The position numbers and the translations under genes were made by a program. The notes below the pieces were generated by a model. It saw only the letters and a program-made list of their open reading frames with translations. It was not told the origin of the DNA and did no database searches. A stretch of DNA of 64,000 bases. Origin: Tricholoma matsutake (Eukaryota; Basidiomycota; Agaricomycetes; Agaricales; Tricholomataceae). Positions 21,692 through 33,165 of this stretch are shown here, one piece after another; positions within the stretch are counted from its first letter, which is position 1; each line of letters begins with the position of its first letter. The stretch covers positions 7,688,001 through 7,752,000 of the forward strand of contig AP026540.1 of NCBI GenBank assembly GCA_026075535.2. The letters run 5' to 3'.

Positions 21692-23805
21692 ATGTTTGCG
21701 ATGGTCAACAGCTGGCTCCATAGGGAGTTTCTGGTCGGAAGAAGGCTTTCCTTCAACGTCATATTTTACGGCGTTCATCTTGCACTCTTCGCTTACGGGT
21801 GGTATAGTCAAGTCCGTCCGCACTGCGTCTCATTTCGCTTATTTTTGCTCATACCACTTAATAGCAAACTAATGTGAGGTTAGCTGGTCTCAACTCTCTA
21901 GGTTTCTCCGTCTGGATCTCCCGTGGAGCTGGGCTTGTTCTTGCTTTCGACGGTGGCATGATATTGGTTCCTATGTTCCGCAATATCATTCGCGTTGTGC
22001 GCCCGAAGTTGACTTGGCTTTTTCCTGCCGATGAAAACATCTGGTTTCATCGACAAGTGGCATATTCCATGGCATTTTGGGCTATGGTTCATACAACTGC
22101 TCATTATGTCAACTTTATTAATGTGGAACGTAGACGTATGTCTTACTCCATAGAGGCTCGTCGGTAGCTGATCAATAATTATCTAGAAATTCGGAAGCAG
22201 ACCGCTCAACAGATTCACTATACGCAACCTGGGGGTATTACTGGTCACTTCATGCTTCTGATCATGCTTGTCATGTACACTACCGCCCATCACAAGATTC
22301 GCAATCAGTGCTTTGAGGTGTTCTGGTATACACACCATCTTGCGTTCTTCTTCATGATCGGTCTTTACACACATGCAACCGGTTGCTTCGTGCGAGACTC
22401 CGTTGACCCAGACTTTACCAACGTCTTTCCATTCTATTCCACGGACCATTGCTTGGGGTACTTAAGCTGGAGGTTTACAATCTGGCCAGGAATCATCTAT
22501 TTTGGTGAGCGTGTGTGGAGGGAATACCGTGCAAGAAGAGCAACTCGGTTGTCCAAGGTTCTTGTTCACCCCAGTGGTCCGTATCCATCTCGTCTGTTGT
22601 TTGTCCATTTTATATCCCGCCATCTGCAGGTGCCATGGAACTTCGCATAATCAAATCGAGTTTTAAATATACCGCTGGACAATGGCTCTTCTTGCAAGTC
22701 CCCGAACTGTCCCGCTGGCAGTGGCATCCAGTATGTGTCACTTAATACTTCCTATGGACGGTTATGTTAGACTCACAGACACTAGTTCACCATAACCTCT
22801 GCACCTGAAGATCCCTACGTTTCTATTCATATTCGTCAGGTTGGCGATTTTACACGTGGTCTCGGCGAGCGTCTTGGTGTCGGTCCCTCTGTTGTCGCTG
22901 CAATGACCCAAGCCGCAATGAAGGGTGCCGAGAAGAACGAGAAATATGGCATGTCCCGTGGAGACTTTGTGGAACTCGACTCGACGGCCAGCCCACTTTC
23001 ACTTCCTGCAGTAAGAATTGATGGTCCTTACGGGGCGCCAGCCGAGGATGTCTTCAACGTCGAAGTTGCGGTTCTCATTGGTGCTGGAATTGGTAAGCAA
23101 GTGTCCTCGATCATATCTGCATAGGTCATAAGCAGTTTCTTTAAGGTGTCACACCGTTTGCGTCCATTCTTAAACATATCTGGTACAGACAGAAGAAAGG
23201 CGCCCTAGGCACTCTCCGTCGGGTTGAGTTTTTTTGGGTTTGCCGCGATTCGCCATCCTTTGGTTGGTTCCAGAGTTTACTTCAGGAAGTTGAAGCCGCA
23301 CAGGCTGATCGTAAGTGTTAATGTTATTTTCTGAGAAGTCTGTCTAAGCCTTCTTCCTCTAGCTAATTTCCTTCGTATCAATGTATATTTGACGCAAAGG
23401 ATTGGCGAGGATATGCTTTGGAATATCGCAGTTAACGACGCCGGGGCAGACTATGACCCATTGACTCTCCTCCGTTCCCGTACGATGTATGGACGTCCGG
23501 ACTGGATGTCGATCTATGGAAAGATGAGACAAGCTATTGAAGCTGGATCTTATATCCCTGGCAGTAAATCACAGTTAAAGACTAAAGTTGGAGTAAGGAC
23601 AGCACTCTTTCCTGTCAAATCGTTCTTTAATGCATGGCAATGCCTCTAGACATACTTCTGCGGACCTGGTGCTCTTGCCAAGTCGATCAAGAAAGCCACC
23701 GCCCATCACACTGGTCCTACTGCGGAGTTCTCTTTCAGCAAGGTCAGCTAGCTTCGCCTGATCGCATCGACCAATCTTACAGTTGTCATCTAGGAACACT
23801 TTTAG
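21692..23805 (+). CDS. noxA: NADPH oxidase, NoxA type
   Basis: Fungal NoxA is a membrane flavocytochrome that passes electrons from NADPH through FAD and two haems to oxygen, making superoxide, often for development. Nine exons (21692-21811, 21865-22135, 22187-22576, 22630-22730, 22786-23092, 23146-23310, 23363-23592, 23650-23742, 23794-23805) give 562 residues, the normal NoxA length without an N-terminal calcium-binding extension. Haem ligands are His102/His116 (HRQVAYSMAFWAMVHTTAH) and His180/His193 (WYTHHLAFFFMIGLYTH), with the expected 14 and 13 spacing. The FAD site is HPFTITSAP, the NADPH site GAGIGVTPFAS, and YFCGPG lies near the C-terminus. The last exon is 12 nt and encodes Glu-His-Phe-stop. 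The start could also be the ATG at 21701. Confidence 0.95.
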
Positions 23806-23943
23806 CCTTACTTACGATTACCTCGTCTTCCTTGCCAATGTCAGATAGGGCAATTAATGGATCATGCTCATTGCTTTAAAGCCAGTTTATATTGTTGTTT
23901 GTAAAATATAAATATAAATATAAGTGGTGTAGTATAAATTGGT

Positions 23944-26333
23944 CTACATGCGAAGTTCTTCAACGTTGCTGTCCCAAAGCTTTGTTTTTCTCCGCATGCC
24001 TATTTGGTTATTTTGCTCTACTGCAACCATTCTAATACTCTTTTTGGCCTGCCTACGGCTGTCATCAGAGGCTCCAGGTTCTGGTGTCGAGCCGGCTAGT
24101 CCTACTTCAATGATTGCCTTATCAAGGTCGTGATGAGGGAAGAACTCCTGGAGATGGTCATAAACTTCTTCAGGAACAGGACGAGGGGCCCACTCGGCGT
24201 CATCCTCATGATGGTGCATGCGAAATATTGCTTTCCTGATTTGGGAAGATATGCTAGATGCAGGACGACTTTGGCCATCGTTTAATCCTCCGGCAGTCAA
24301 ATCGACGGGTGGCCTTTTCCAGAGCGATGACCCAAAATCTGAGTCGTCACTCTCGTCATTGTCGTCACCTTCAAATTCTTTCCGTGATTCAGCTTCAGGC
24401 TTATCAACACTGCGAGCAGTGAAATAGTATGAGGCAGGGTGCATCATAGTCGAATGAGTGGAAGGTGCTTGAGTATTTCGTCGAATCATGGGAGGAGGAT
24501 ATGGTGGATGATGTAGGGAAGAAGGTGCAAGTCTTGCGGAGTATGGAGACTTGTTGTCTACACCGGGCAGTGGAGGAGGACTGTAGATAAATGTCATTTT
24601 ATCCGGGTCAGGTTCTGGGTCAGCATTGACGACGTGAAAGCCTTTCAATCTTTGAAAGCCAGGTGTTCCAAGTGTGTCTGACGGGTGGCTAATTCGCGAA
24701 ATGTCTCGGACTGGAGAACTGGGGGGCGTAATAAACACAAGCTGAGGCCCATGGTCTGGGTCAAGGTCTTGCCGATGCTGTGGATGCTTGCCACCTGCAA
24801 CCGGGTGGCGCAATATGTCCGACGCAGGCGTAGTAGTGTCCCCCGATGGAAATGCAGCAGGCAATTGTGGAACTGGCGGGGGGTTTTGACTGGAGTCAAA
24901 TAACGAAAATCTCGGATGACGAGTGGACCATATCGATTTTCGTAATTTGTTTGAAACTATCGAGGGAAAACGGCCAGGTCGTTCCATATCATGGAGTTCG
25001 AATCGCCATCCATTCGGTAATTTCAAGTACGGATGTTTCTGCAATTCTGCCGCAGATGGACGATCCTGTGGGTCACTTGATAACACTTTTAGAGCAATCT
25101 TAAGACATGAACTGGAAAGCCCATACATCTTGAAGCACTGGGACCGAAAATCAAGTGCACACTCTGACAACATGATATCGCGTGGAACAGGTGGAGGCAA
25201 TTTGTGTTCAACAAGCTAAGGGCGTTGAGTTCCACGCGTAAGGCAGTGGCGATGAGAAATACCTTCATCATGACTGGCAATAACTCTTCCCCACTCCACG
25301 GTCTATCACCGGTCCACATCTCTAACACAATGCATCCAACACTCCAAATGTCCACTTTAACATCATAGCCCTTCCCATCCGAAGACAAGATCTCCGGAGC
25401 CATCCAGAAAACAGTGCCTTTCATCCCGGTGAAAGCCCGACCACGTTTGATATCAGCTTTCTTCGAAATCCCAAAATCTGAAATTTTGCATATGCCTGTT
25501 GGCTCAACTAAAATGTTGTCTGCTTTCAAATCCTATGAGGCAACAAGGTTGGAAAAAGGTTAAAAGAGATGATGCATGAGTATACTCTATGTAAGATGCC
25601 TTTGGAATGAAGATATTCCAGTCCCGCTAAGATTTGGCTCGTAAAGGACTTTGTAACTTCTTGATTGAATCTTCCATATTTCTTCAAACAACTAGATATC
25701 GTTCCCCCAGGGACATATTCCAGAAAGCTGAGCAATATTAGTGCGAGTTCGGCCTCGAGGGTACATTGACATACATGCTCAAATATTTTGAACTTTCTTC
25801 GTATCCCAAATACTGGACAATGTTCTCATGGTCGAGGTCCTTTAATGTGTTGCTTTCAAATTTGAGAGCTTGCATAATGTCGAGCAGCCGAGAGTTAGAT
25901 CGGTCGCTCACTGTTTGCGGGCGTTCAACTTGCTTGACCGCCATGACTTCTCCAGTCGTGGCGTTGAGTGCAAGGTATACCTGTCCATAGCTGCCCTTCC
26001 CGAGAAGGTCACCCTTGACCCACTGAAACGTGGCTGGGTACAGTAAGCGGTGAGAACACATGAAAGCAGAAACATGCTACCTTTCTTAAGAGAGGTTGTC
26101 TCGTGTGTAGGCGAAGGCTGATCAAATTTAGTACCATGCCTCTTCCGCCTCAGTGAAGACTTTGAATCGGAAGATGTTGGCTTTGGCTGCATATTTGATG
26201 TCACATAAGGATTCGCTGTTGACCGCTTGAAAGACAGAGAGGGTTGAAGACCACGGATATGGGACAAGACCGCATTGGAAGTCGGTCGGAATGATTGCGC
26301 CGAAGTTCCAGATGGTCTGGATGTGCCTACCAT
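23944..26333 (-). CDS. BCK1-like MAP kinase kinase kinase with permuted layout
   Basis: This is a kinase of the cell-wall-integrity MAPKKK family (Bck1/Mkh1). Five exons (26333-26081, 26033-25775, 25727-25586, 25532-25263, 25215-23944) give 731 residues. The kinase domain is near the N-terminus: glycine loop GKGSYG (96-101), catalytic Lys118, HRD (217-219), DFG (237-239), an activation segment ending in WMAPEIL, and HPYLKLPNGW near 369-378. All catalytic residues are present. The long Pro/Ser-rich tail ends in RPVPEEVYDHLQEFFP, HDLDK, AKKSIRMVA and KTKLWDSNVEEL (from about residue 653). In Bck1-type kinases these blocks precede the kinase domain. The final exon is one continuous ORF containing both kinase end and tail, so the order is not an artefact of joining two genes. 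The gene is convergent with noxA (138 bp apart). Confidence 0.88.
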
Positions 26334-26429
26334 TACAAAAAGAGAATCAGAATACAGTGCTGGGGGTAAAAGAGTGGTGATGAATATTTGACATCATCCG
26401 GGGCAAACTCAAGTTCTTGACGTTCTAAG

Positions 26430-26885
26430 ATAATAGGGTTCGTTCACTCCCAACCACATCACGTGGCTAAAGAGTGACGGATCGTGACCAACAACCATCC
26501 GTCTAATTACTGCTTCAAACAAGTGTTTTTCTCAAATGTAAAACCTATAATCCACGGAAAATAACATTTTCAAGAGAGTCTGGGTTACTGATCCCTTGAT
26601 TGTGAAGAAGGAGTAAAGTTATTAGGGTTCGATCAACTTTACACCAATGTCCGGCAATGTCCGTGAATGCTCGACCTAGCTCTAATAACTTTCCTCCATC
26701 CACAAAATCAAGCAATCAAGCACCCAGACCTTCTTCCGAACGATACTTTACGGAGGTATTAGGCTTTACTTTTGAGAGAAACATTTAAGGGAAACAGCAA
26801 ATAGAGAAATCCTAATGTGTTACGGTTTGTTACTCTTTAGCCACGTGATGTGTGAGAGTTCCTAGTTTAACTAGCTTTAATAACT
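26430..26885. repeat. imperfect foldback element of about 450 bp
   Basis: The left half is the inverse of the right half around a centre near 26655. The best arm is CACATCACGTGGCTAAAGAG (near 26456-26475), inverted at about 26834-26853. Other paired blocks include TTTCTCAAA..GTAAA and TCTGGG..TGATT. It fills the gap between the MAPKKK and Nup155 genes. Confidence 0.5.
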
Positions 26886-27219
26886 TGTTTAACGTTAGTA
26901 AGTTAGTAAGTTATTCACCGAGATACTACTGTTTTCTTTACTGGTATCTTCCTTCTAATTCCTTCTAACAAAGTAAAGTTTACAAACAGCCAAAAAACAT
27001 TAAATCCCTTGCAGGGGGATAAGATATTAGCCAGAAAGATATTTATAGGTTGATCATTCGAATATTCGCCTGGCGCCAACATTTTCAATCTCACAATTCT
27101 TAGATTCCGAGTCACGGCTCAGGTGTGACTAGCTCGTTGTGACTGATTGTAACAGACGTGAACACGTGTAAGGTTGAGGAGAGACGCGCTACTACTGCAC
27201 GCTCAGGCCAATCGCGGCC

Positions 27220-30200
27220 ATGGCTTCCGCCTTCGTTCCTTCTCGCCCGTCTGGTAATATCTCGGGTCCCACCACCTCTATTAAACAAGGTCAACAACCT
27301 GTGGATCTTCATGCCTTACAAAATGCTAGCCGAGTATTGCAAGACCAGTTTGTGAAGGACGCACAAATAATTCCGGATCTTGGGGAGCTGTTGGCCACAA
27401 GTACGAGGTGTTCTTGTTGCCTGCCCCTCTCATCCTAACGTTGTACTAGCGGGAGGCCAGGTCTCGACATCCTATAGCGTATTTCCAGACGATATCCGGG
27501 TACCATACCAAAAGCGAAAGTTCGTTGGTATTCCTGAGGGACTATTCCAATATTATGATAGTCAGCTTCTCGTTCTCCTTCGCTGGCGATTAAACCTCAC
27601 AATTTTTTCTAGGTGCTAGTGTCACATCACACATGGGTCTGATGCCTGACATTGAGCGGGTATGGGTATCTATCGACCATAAGCTCTTTCTGTGGGATTA
27701 CATTGACGGGTAAATTTTCTTGCTGCATTGTTGAATTGTTTTCTCTACTTACTCGTGGTAATTCTAGCCAAGAGATAAGCTCGTTCGTGGATCAACCGGA
27801 TATAATCACGCATGTCGCTATCGTCAAACCAAAAAGAGGTCTTTTCATTGATGAAATATCTTCTCTTCTTGTGATCTGTACTCCAGTATCTGTTCTTCTC
27901 ATTGGAGTGTCCTTCTCCTCTCTTCCTGGGCAAGGACGTGTACACCAAGAAATCAAACTTTATGCCACGGATTTGTCCATACCTTGTGATGTTGAAATGA
28001 CATCCGTCGTCGGCAACCAAGATGGTCGGATATTTATGTGTGGCTCACAAGACGGAAACTTGTACGAGCTGCATTACCAAGAGAATGAATCGTGGTTTGG
28101 AAAACGTGTACAGCTCATAAACCATTCTGTGGGAGGCGTTCAGAGTCTTCTTCCACGATTTGCGGCTTCAAGCTCAGAAGGTGAGGAGGTTAGCCTCTTT
28201 TCTGCACCGCATTTATACCAACGTTTCAGAGCGAATCGTATCTGTGGTCTGTGACACTGGCAGAGATTGTTTCTACGCCTTGACGTCGAAAAGCAGTATT
28301 TCGATATACAAACCCAATGGTGATAAGGCCATACAACATGTTCAAACGATCTCGAATCTCTACAAAGCAGCGCAGGATAAGGCGCCAGGCTCCCTTGCAC
28401 TAACTCCTCAAAGTTTCCAAGTAATCTCTTTACATGTCGTAGACGAGGCTGAATATCGTTCTGGCGTGCCGCTTCTTGCAATGACGTCGAACGGAGTGCG
28501 ACTATACTTCTCTCCGTCAAATTCATTCAGTTATGCCTACGGGTCCGCAAGGAGCGTGGCCTCCGACGTACGGTCGCTACAGCTCATTCATGTTCGGCTA
28601 CCTCCTTCAAACTTGCGTCACCCAGATGAAATCTCAAACCCATATCACCCCACCGTGACTGCCTACGGATCTTCCCATGCACCTCCACAACCAACTGTTC
28701 GGCCATATGTTGTGACGTCTATCGAAAACTCCTGCTATTCTCAAGGGCTGACCGTGGCAGCACAGCAAGGAGACACAGAAGGCACGGATCATATCTTATG
28801 CATGGCTCCAGATCTCACCCGAATAGGGACATTTGGTCAGCTAAACCTACCTCAACAGCAACAATCTCATCAGCAGCATACAGTATATGCCTCTTCCTAT
28901 GGTTCTCCAAATACCAGCCGACCACCATTAACGGAGTATGCTACCCTGTTAGCAATCCCTGGTAGGACTTGGGCCATGGCTACGGTTCCTCGCACGCCTG
29001 CAATTTCAATCCCGTCAGGCGTTCCTGCTCCTGCGGCATCGAATGAGTTAGCCACCCAGTTCAACGAATCACCTCGCCAGTTCATGCTTCTAACAAATGT
29101 CGGCTTGACATTCCTTGTCAAAAGACGAGCGATAGACTATCTGAAAGCGGTCCTTGAGGAACTTCAATCCGAGGGCAATGTTCAACCAATTATCGAGTTT
29201 CGAGATAGGTGAATGAGGTTTATTCCCGCTCTAGTACAAGGAACGCTCACTGGAGTTAGTTTTGGCCGAGATCAGACCTGTGCAATGCTGCTCGGGATTG
29301 CAAGTGGAAACACTTTTCTAGAGCATATAGATGGATCATCGGTGGGCATACTCAGTACGATGAGCCCCGATATTGTTGCGGTGGCAAAGCAAGCGTTCTA
29401 CGATTTTGGAGAACGGCCAATGTGGGCAGAGAGGATTACATACGGTACCAGTAAGCAACTAGCGATGTGTTTAAGCCTTGTTGCTCACTACCGGGAAGCC
29501 GACAGCCAGGGAACAGCGATTTTTAGTGGCCGACGGGAGGGATTTTCGCTCTATTTCTCTCGACTGGTCCGACCACTCTGGAGATCTAGTCTGACAAAGC
29601 CAGGGTAAGTGGAGCCAAACTGTGTTACTGGGTGATCGATCTAATTTGGATAGGCCGTTTGCCTCACAACAGCTTGCGGTTTCTGATAACAGTTTGGTCA
29701 CCGTGCAAAAAAATCTATATGCCCTCAAAGATTTTCTGGATCAAAATCCGTATCTGTTCCACTCGTCACCCAGCGAAGCTTCCCCAAACCGTCCGCCAGT
29801 GGCAGAACAGGAAGCATGGAGAGTGTGTTTGCCTCATTCAAACATTCGTAAAATATGTTGCTCAAATTTACCTCAGGCTGAGCAGAATTCCGTTTCCGAA
29901 CTCATGGCTCTTCTGTCCCGAACAATAGAAGCACTTTCCTTCGTTCTCCTTCTGAGTGATTATAGACTCGGGGACCTGATATCCCAGTAAGTTTGATGAT
30001 AGAAGCGTTATCTATCTTACATCTACATAGATGTGATGCCGATGTCCAGAAACTCATTTCGTCGCAAACCTTTGAGGACCTTATCACTACTCAAAATGGC
30101 ATGTTGGTCTCTCGGGCGTTAGTAAACGTTGTCATAGATCAACAGATCGGGCAGCAGATTAGTGTAAGGATGTATTACACCTTTATTGTCCGTCATTCAA

Positions 30201-32259
30201 CTATAACTCTGTTGATAGGTTGATACAATCAGCGAAGTTTTGCAGCGTAGATGCGGGTCCTTTTGTAGTACAAACGACGTCATGTTGTATAAGGTATGTT
30301 TCTTCGCTTTGCTCTCTAGATTACTCATGTAATTTAGCTCCCAGGCGAAAGAGAACATCCGAAAAGCCGTCGAGACACGAAATCTAGCTGAACGACAACA
30401 GTGGCTCTCAGAATCTTTACGGTGATTCCCTGTACACCCTTCGTTTGTCATTCTCCTGCTGAGAATCTGGTAATCAGGTTGTTCATAAAGGGGGCCCGAA
30501 TTCTGGAGTTTGATAAGCTGCGAGAGATTTGTGGTGATTACCAGCAACTCAATTATGCGAAAGGTAGCTCAGACGTATAGTTGCATGCCCAAGCCCTCAC
30601 ATTATCCCAGGCGCTGTCGATCTGCCTCTCACGTGTGCGCAAGCGCTCGATCCTGACAACATGGGTTTGGAAAACTGGCGTGCTGGCTTGCCTGCCAATG
30701 ATTCTCCCATGGATTTCACTGAGCGACGACTGCGCTGTTACGATTTAGTTCTAGACTCTTTGCTGGTGTTTGAAGAGAAATGCACCAACGCAAAAGCGAC
30801 TGCTAGCGATGCTTCCGTCATGGATGATCCAGAAACTGTGAGAGGCCATGCTTATGAACTAGCTTTTTCAAGCGAGGACGAAATGTTCCATTCTACGATG
30901 TATGACTGGCTGATTAGTCGCAAGTTGGCGGATGATCTACTTGAAGTATGTAAGGTCTATTGATACATTACGTTTTTCTAACTGTCGGGTCATTCTAGAT
31001 GCGGCCGGCGTTCCTGGAAGCGCATCTAAAGCGAGAGCCAGTTACAGTGCAGAAATTTCAGCTGCTTTGGCAATTCTATGTAAAAAACGGTCAGCCTTTG
31101 CGAGCGGCCGAGGTGTTGGGCGCGTTGGCAGAATCGGATCAGTAAGTCTTGCGGTCTTACGTCCCATCTCGTTGTGAGATCACTGAGGCTGGACCAGGTT
31201 TGACCTTGGTCTTGAGGTTCGGTTAGAATATCTGACACTCGCTGTTGCGAATGCCAAATCCCATCCCATATCCGCTACCGGAAGGCATGAAACTGCCATT
31301 GCTTTTCTTACTGACCTGGAGGAAAAGTTGGACGTAGCTCAGGTGCAACTGGAGATTTATAACACACTCCTGCCGCATATTGATGATGCGGTTGAGGTTG
31401 GAGATCGAATTAAGCTGCTTTCTAAAAGTTTGTTTACGATGACGGAGGTATGGATCAAATGGCTTGGGGAAGTCCTAACCTGAGGTAGCCCACAGCTTTA
31501 CCAAGGATATGCGGTTCCATTTGACCTTCCCGCGATCAAGTTGCTGTGTCTCCATGTGTCCGAACATCGAGATGAAAGTGTTGTTCGACCGATCTGGAAT
31601 CAGTTTTTTGATGAAAGTGTGTAAACATTACTTTCCTCGACGAGTAACCCTGAAAGACAGCGTTTCAGTACTTCGCGAGAATGCAGACCCTTCAACAACC
31701 GCAGATCTCATCATCGCCCGAGTGGTGCCACTGGGTCAGCGGTTCTATCCTTCGGAAAGCGCCTTCCCTCTCCGTACGTAGACTTGTTTCCAAATTAGTA
31801 TGACGCTGATGGGTGTTCCAGGATTCATAGCAACGCTTCTTGTCCGATTCACTCTGGCTAACAAAAGCACAGTACCGTACGGCTGGGCGCCAAGAATATT
31901 GGTGCAGTGCGGCGTGCCCTTTGTGGAAGTCTGGGACGTCTTCCACGAGATGTATGAATCTCAGGTTGCCATTTCCCCCTTGATATCACACCTTCCTAGG
32001 AACTGACAGGCTGCAACAGGTTCCACCCTTCAACGACCAGGCCAATGTACAAGCCATATCTTCTGATATCGCGGTTATTCTCTCAGATTGGCTGGAAGAA
32101 GCCAAGAGACCACAGCCATACTCCAATGGAGGAGGGGAATTTCCTGTAGGTCGCATTGATCTCGCGGTTGACCAATACATAGGTGAATTGGAAGCAAGTC
32201 GTGCTGAAACAAAGACCATGTATGAGAATATAAAACGCCAGCTTAGACGGAACTGGTAG
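27220..32259 (+). CDS. nucleoporin Nup155/Nup170
   Basis: A large scaffold nucleoporin of the inner ring of the nuclear pore complex. Nineteen exons were traced: 27220-27400, 27450-27560, 27613-27709, 27768-28180, 28230-29208, 29260-29450, 29517-29602, 29654-29986, 30031-30163, 30219-30293, 30345-30421, 30478-30563, 30611-30945, 30999-31141, 31198-31447, 31496-31616, 31669-31773, 31822-31963, 32020-32259. The sum is 4098 nt, or 1365 residues, close to the family norm. The N-terminal half is the Nup133/Nup155-like beta-propeller (GGQVSTSYSVFPDDI, CGSQDGNLYELHYQ, FSGRREGFSLYFSR). The C-terminal half is an alpha-helical solenoid (ESLRLFIKGAR, QFYVKNGQPLRAAEVLGALA). A 54-nt stretch starting at about 29823 could be an additional in-frame intron. 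Confidence 0.93.
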
Positions 32260-32391
32260 CGCGTCATTGGTGTATTTGACGTGTAGATAGCGTATAAACA
32301 ATATTCGCTTCTGCTAGAAGGCAACCGTGACGGAGTGAGCAGGTTGAATTACGAACGAGTTTACATTGGATAAATGGGGTGTTCTACACAA

Positions 32392-32978
32392 TTACTCGGC
32401 TCCACCACTCATGTCCTTGTTGGTCTGGAACAGAACATCAGTGGAACATCAGGATGCATGGAAAGACTCCGTAGCTAACATGTGGGTTGAAGAAAAGACT
32501 ATTCATTCCCCATGGGAAAGGTTTCCCTCTCTTGTTCAAGTAGTCATAGCCAAGGGCTTCTGGAAGAACGCCGCCATTCTCCGCTCTAAGATGGTCCAAG
32601 TGTGCCTTATGTTCGACCTCGGAATTGTAGACCCATGCAACGCAAACGGCAACTAATACAATATCAGTAAATAAATAGCAGAACAATATGGAAGAAAACT
32701 GACTGGCTGGAATACAGACTAAGTAACTATTGCCATCAACCAGGATAAGCAAGTGTTATAAATGGTGGGACAGAGCTCACCTAATTTTCCGCCAGAGATT
32801 GGTTGTCTCTGTAGAACAATTAGTAGAGTAAGTATTAGGATGGACGGTGAATATGACCTGAGGCGTGATGCTGGAGAGCCTGTTGTTCAGAATTGTATGA
32901 ACGATGTGGTGTACTCGAGTGGATTTGGCGAGCAGAGCGACCGACAGCGCGGAAAGAGCGGCGAGCGAGGAAAGACAT
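32392..32978 (-). CDS. COX13: cytochrome c oxidase subunit 6a (Cox13)
   Basis: A small nuclear-encoded subunit of mitochondrial complex IV, inserted in the inner membrane. Five exons (32978-32858, 32808-32781, 32726-32704, 32652-32480, 32424-32392) add to 378 nt, or 125 residues. The N-terminus (MSFLARRSFRAVGRSARQ) is an Arg-rich amphipathic presequence. TNLWRKIS leads into one membrane helix (YLVCIPAIAVCVAWVY), then the conserved KPFPWGMNSLFFNP motif of Cox6a. The last intron (55 nt) uses a GTTAGC donor; without it the ORF would read into a different 13-residue end. Exons 2 and 3 are only 28 and 23 nt. The gene is divergent from RPN2. Confidence 0.9.
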
Positions 32979-33165
32979 GACAAGTTTGAAGTTTGCACCA
33001 GGCTCAGCGAGATGGAATATTTCGGAGAAGTGTATTTGTGAGTGTTAGAAACACAAGAAGTGTCACGATCACGTATCATGTCACGTCACAACGAAGGACG
33101 CGTCACCTAAGTTAAAGAGTAAAAGCACTTGCATCGTTTCCGAGAGCCTTGTTCCTTTCGTCCCC
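32979..33165. promoter_or_regulatory. shared COX13/RPN2 promoter
   Basis: 187 bp lie between the divergent start codons. It contains a cluster of TCACG-type motifs (near 33062-33090), including ATGTCACGTCAC, a CRE-like sequence. No TATA box is obvious. Confidence 0.45.

Noticed and set aside
21590..21877. N-terminal extension of NoxA upstream of 21692
   Set aside because: The upstream frame is a pyrimidine-rich leader; NoxA proteins start close to the first helix, as with the ATG at 21692 or 21701.
24645..24903. ORFs overlapping the MAPKKK tail in other frames
   Set aside because: They are shadows of the continuous 424-codon last exon.
26615..26660. tRNA gene suggested by GGGTTCGATCAAC
   Set aside because: No matching A box or acceptor stem; the sequence is part of a foldback repeat.
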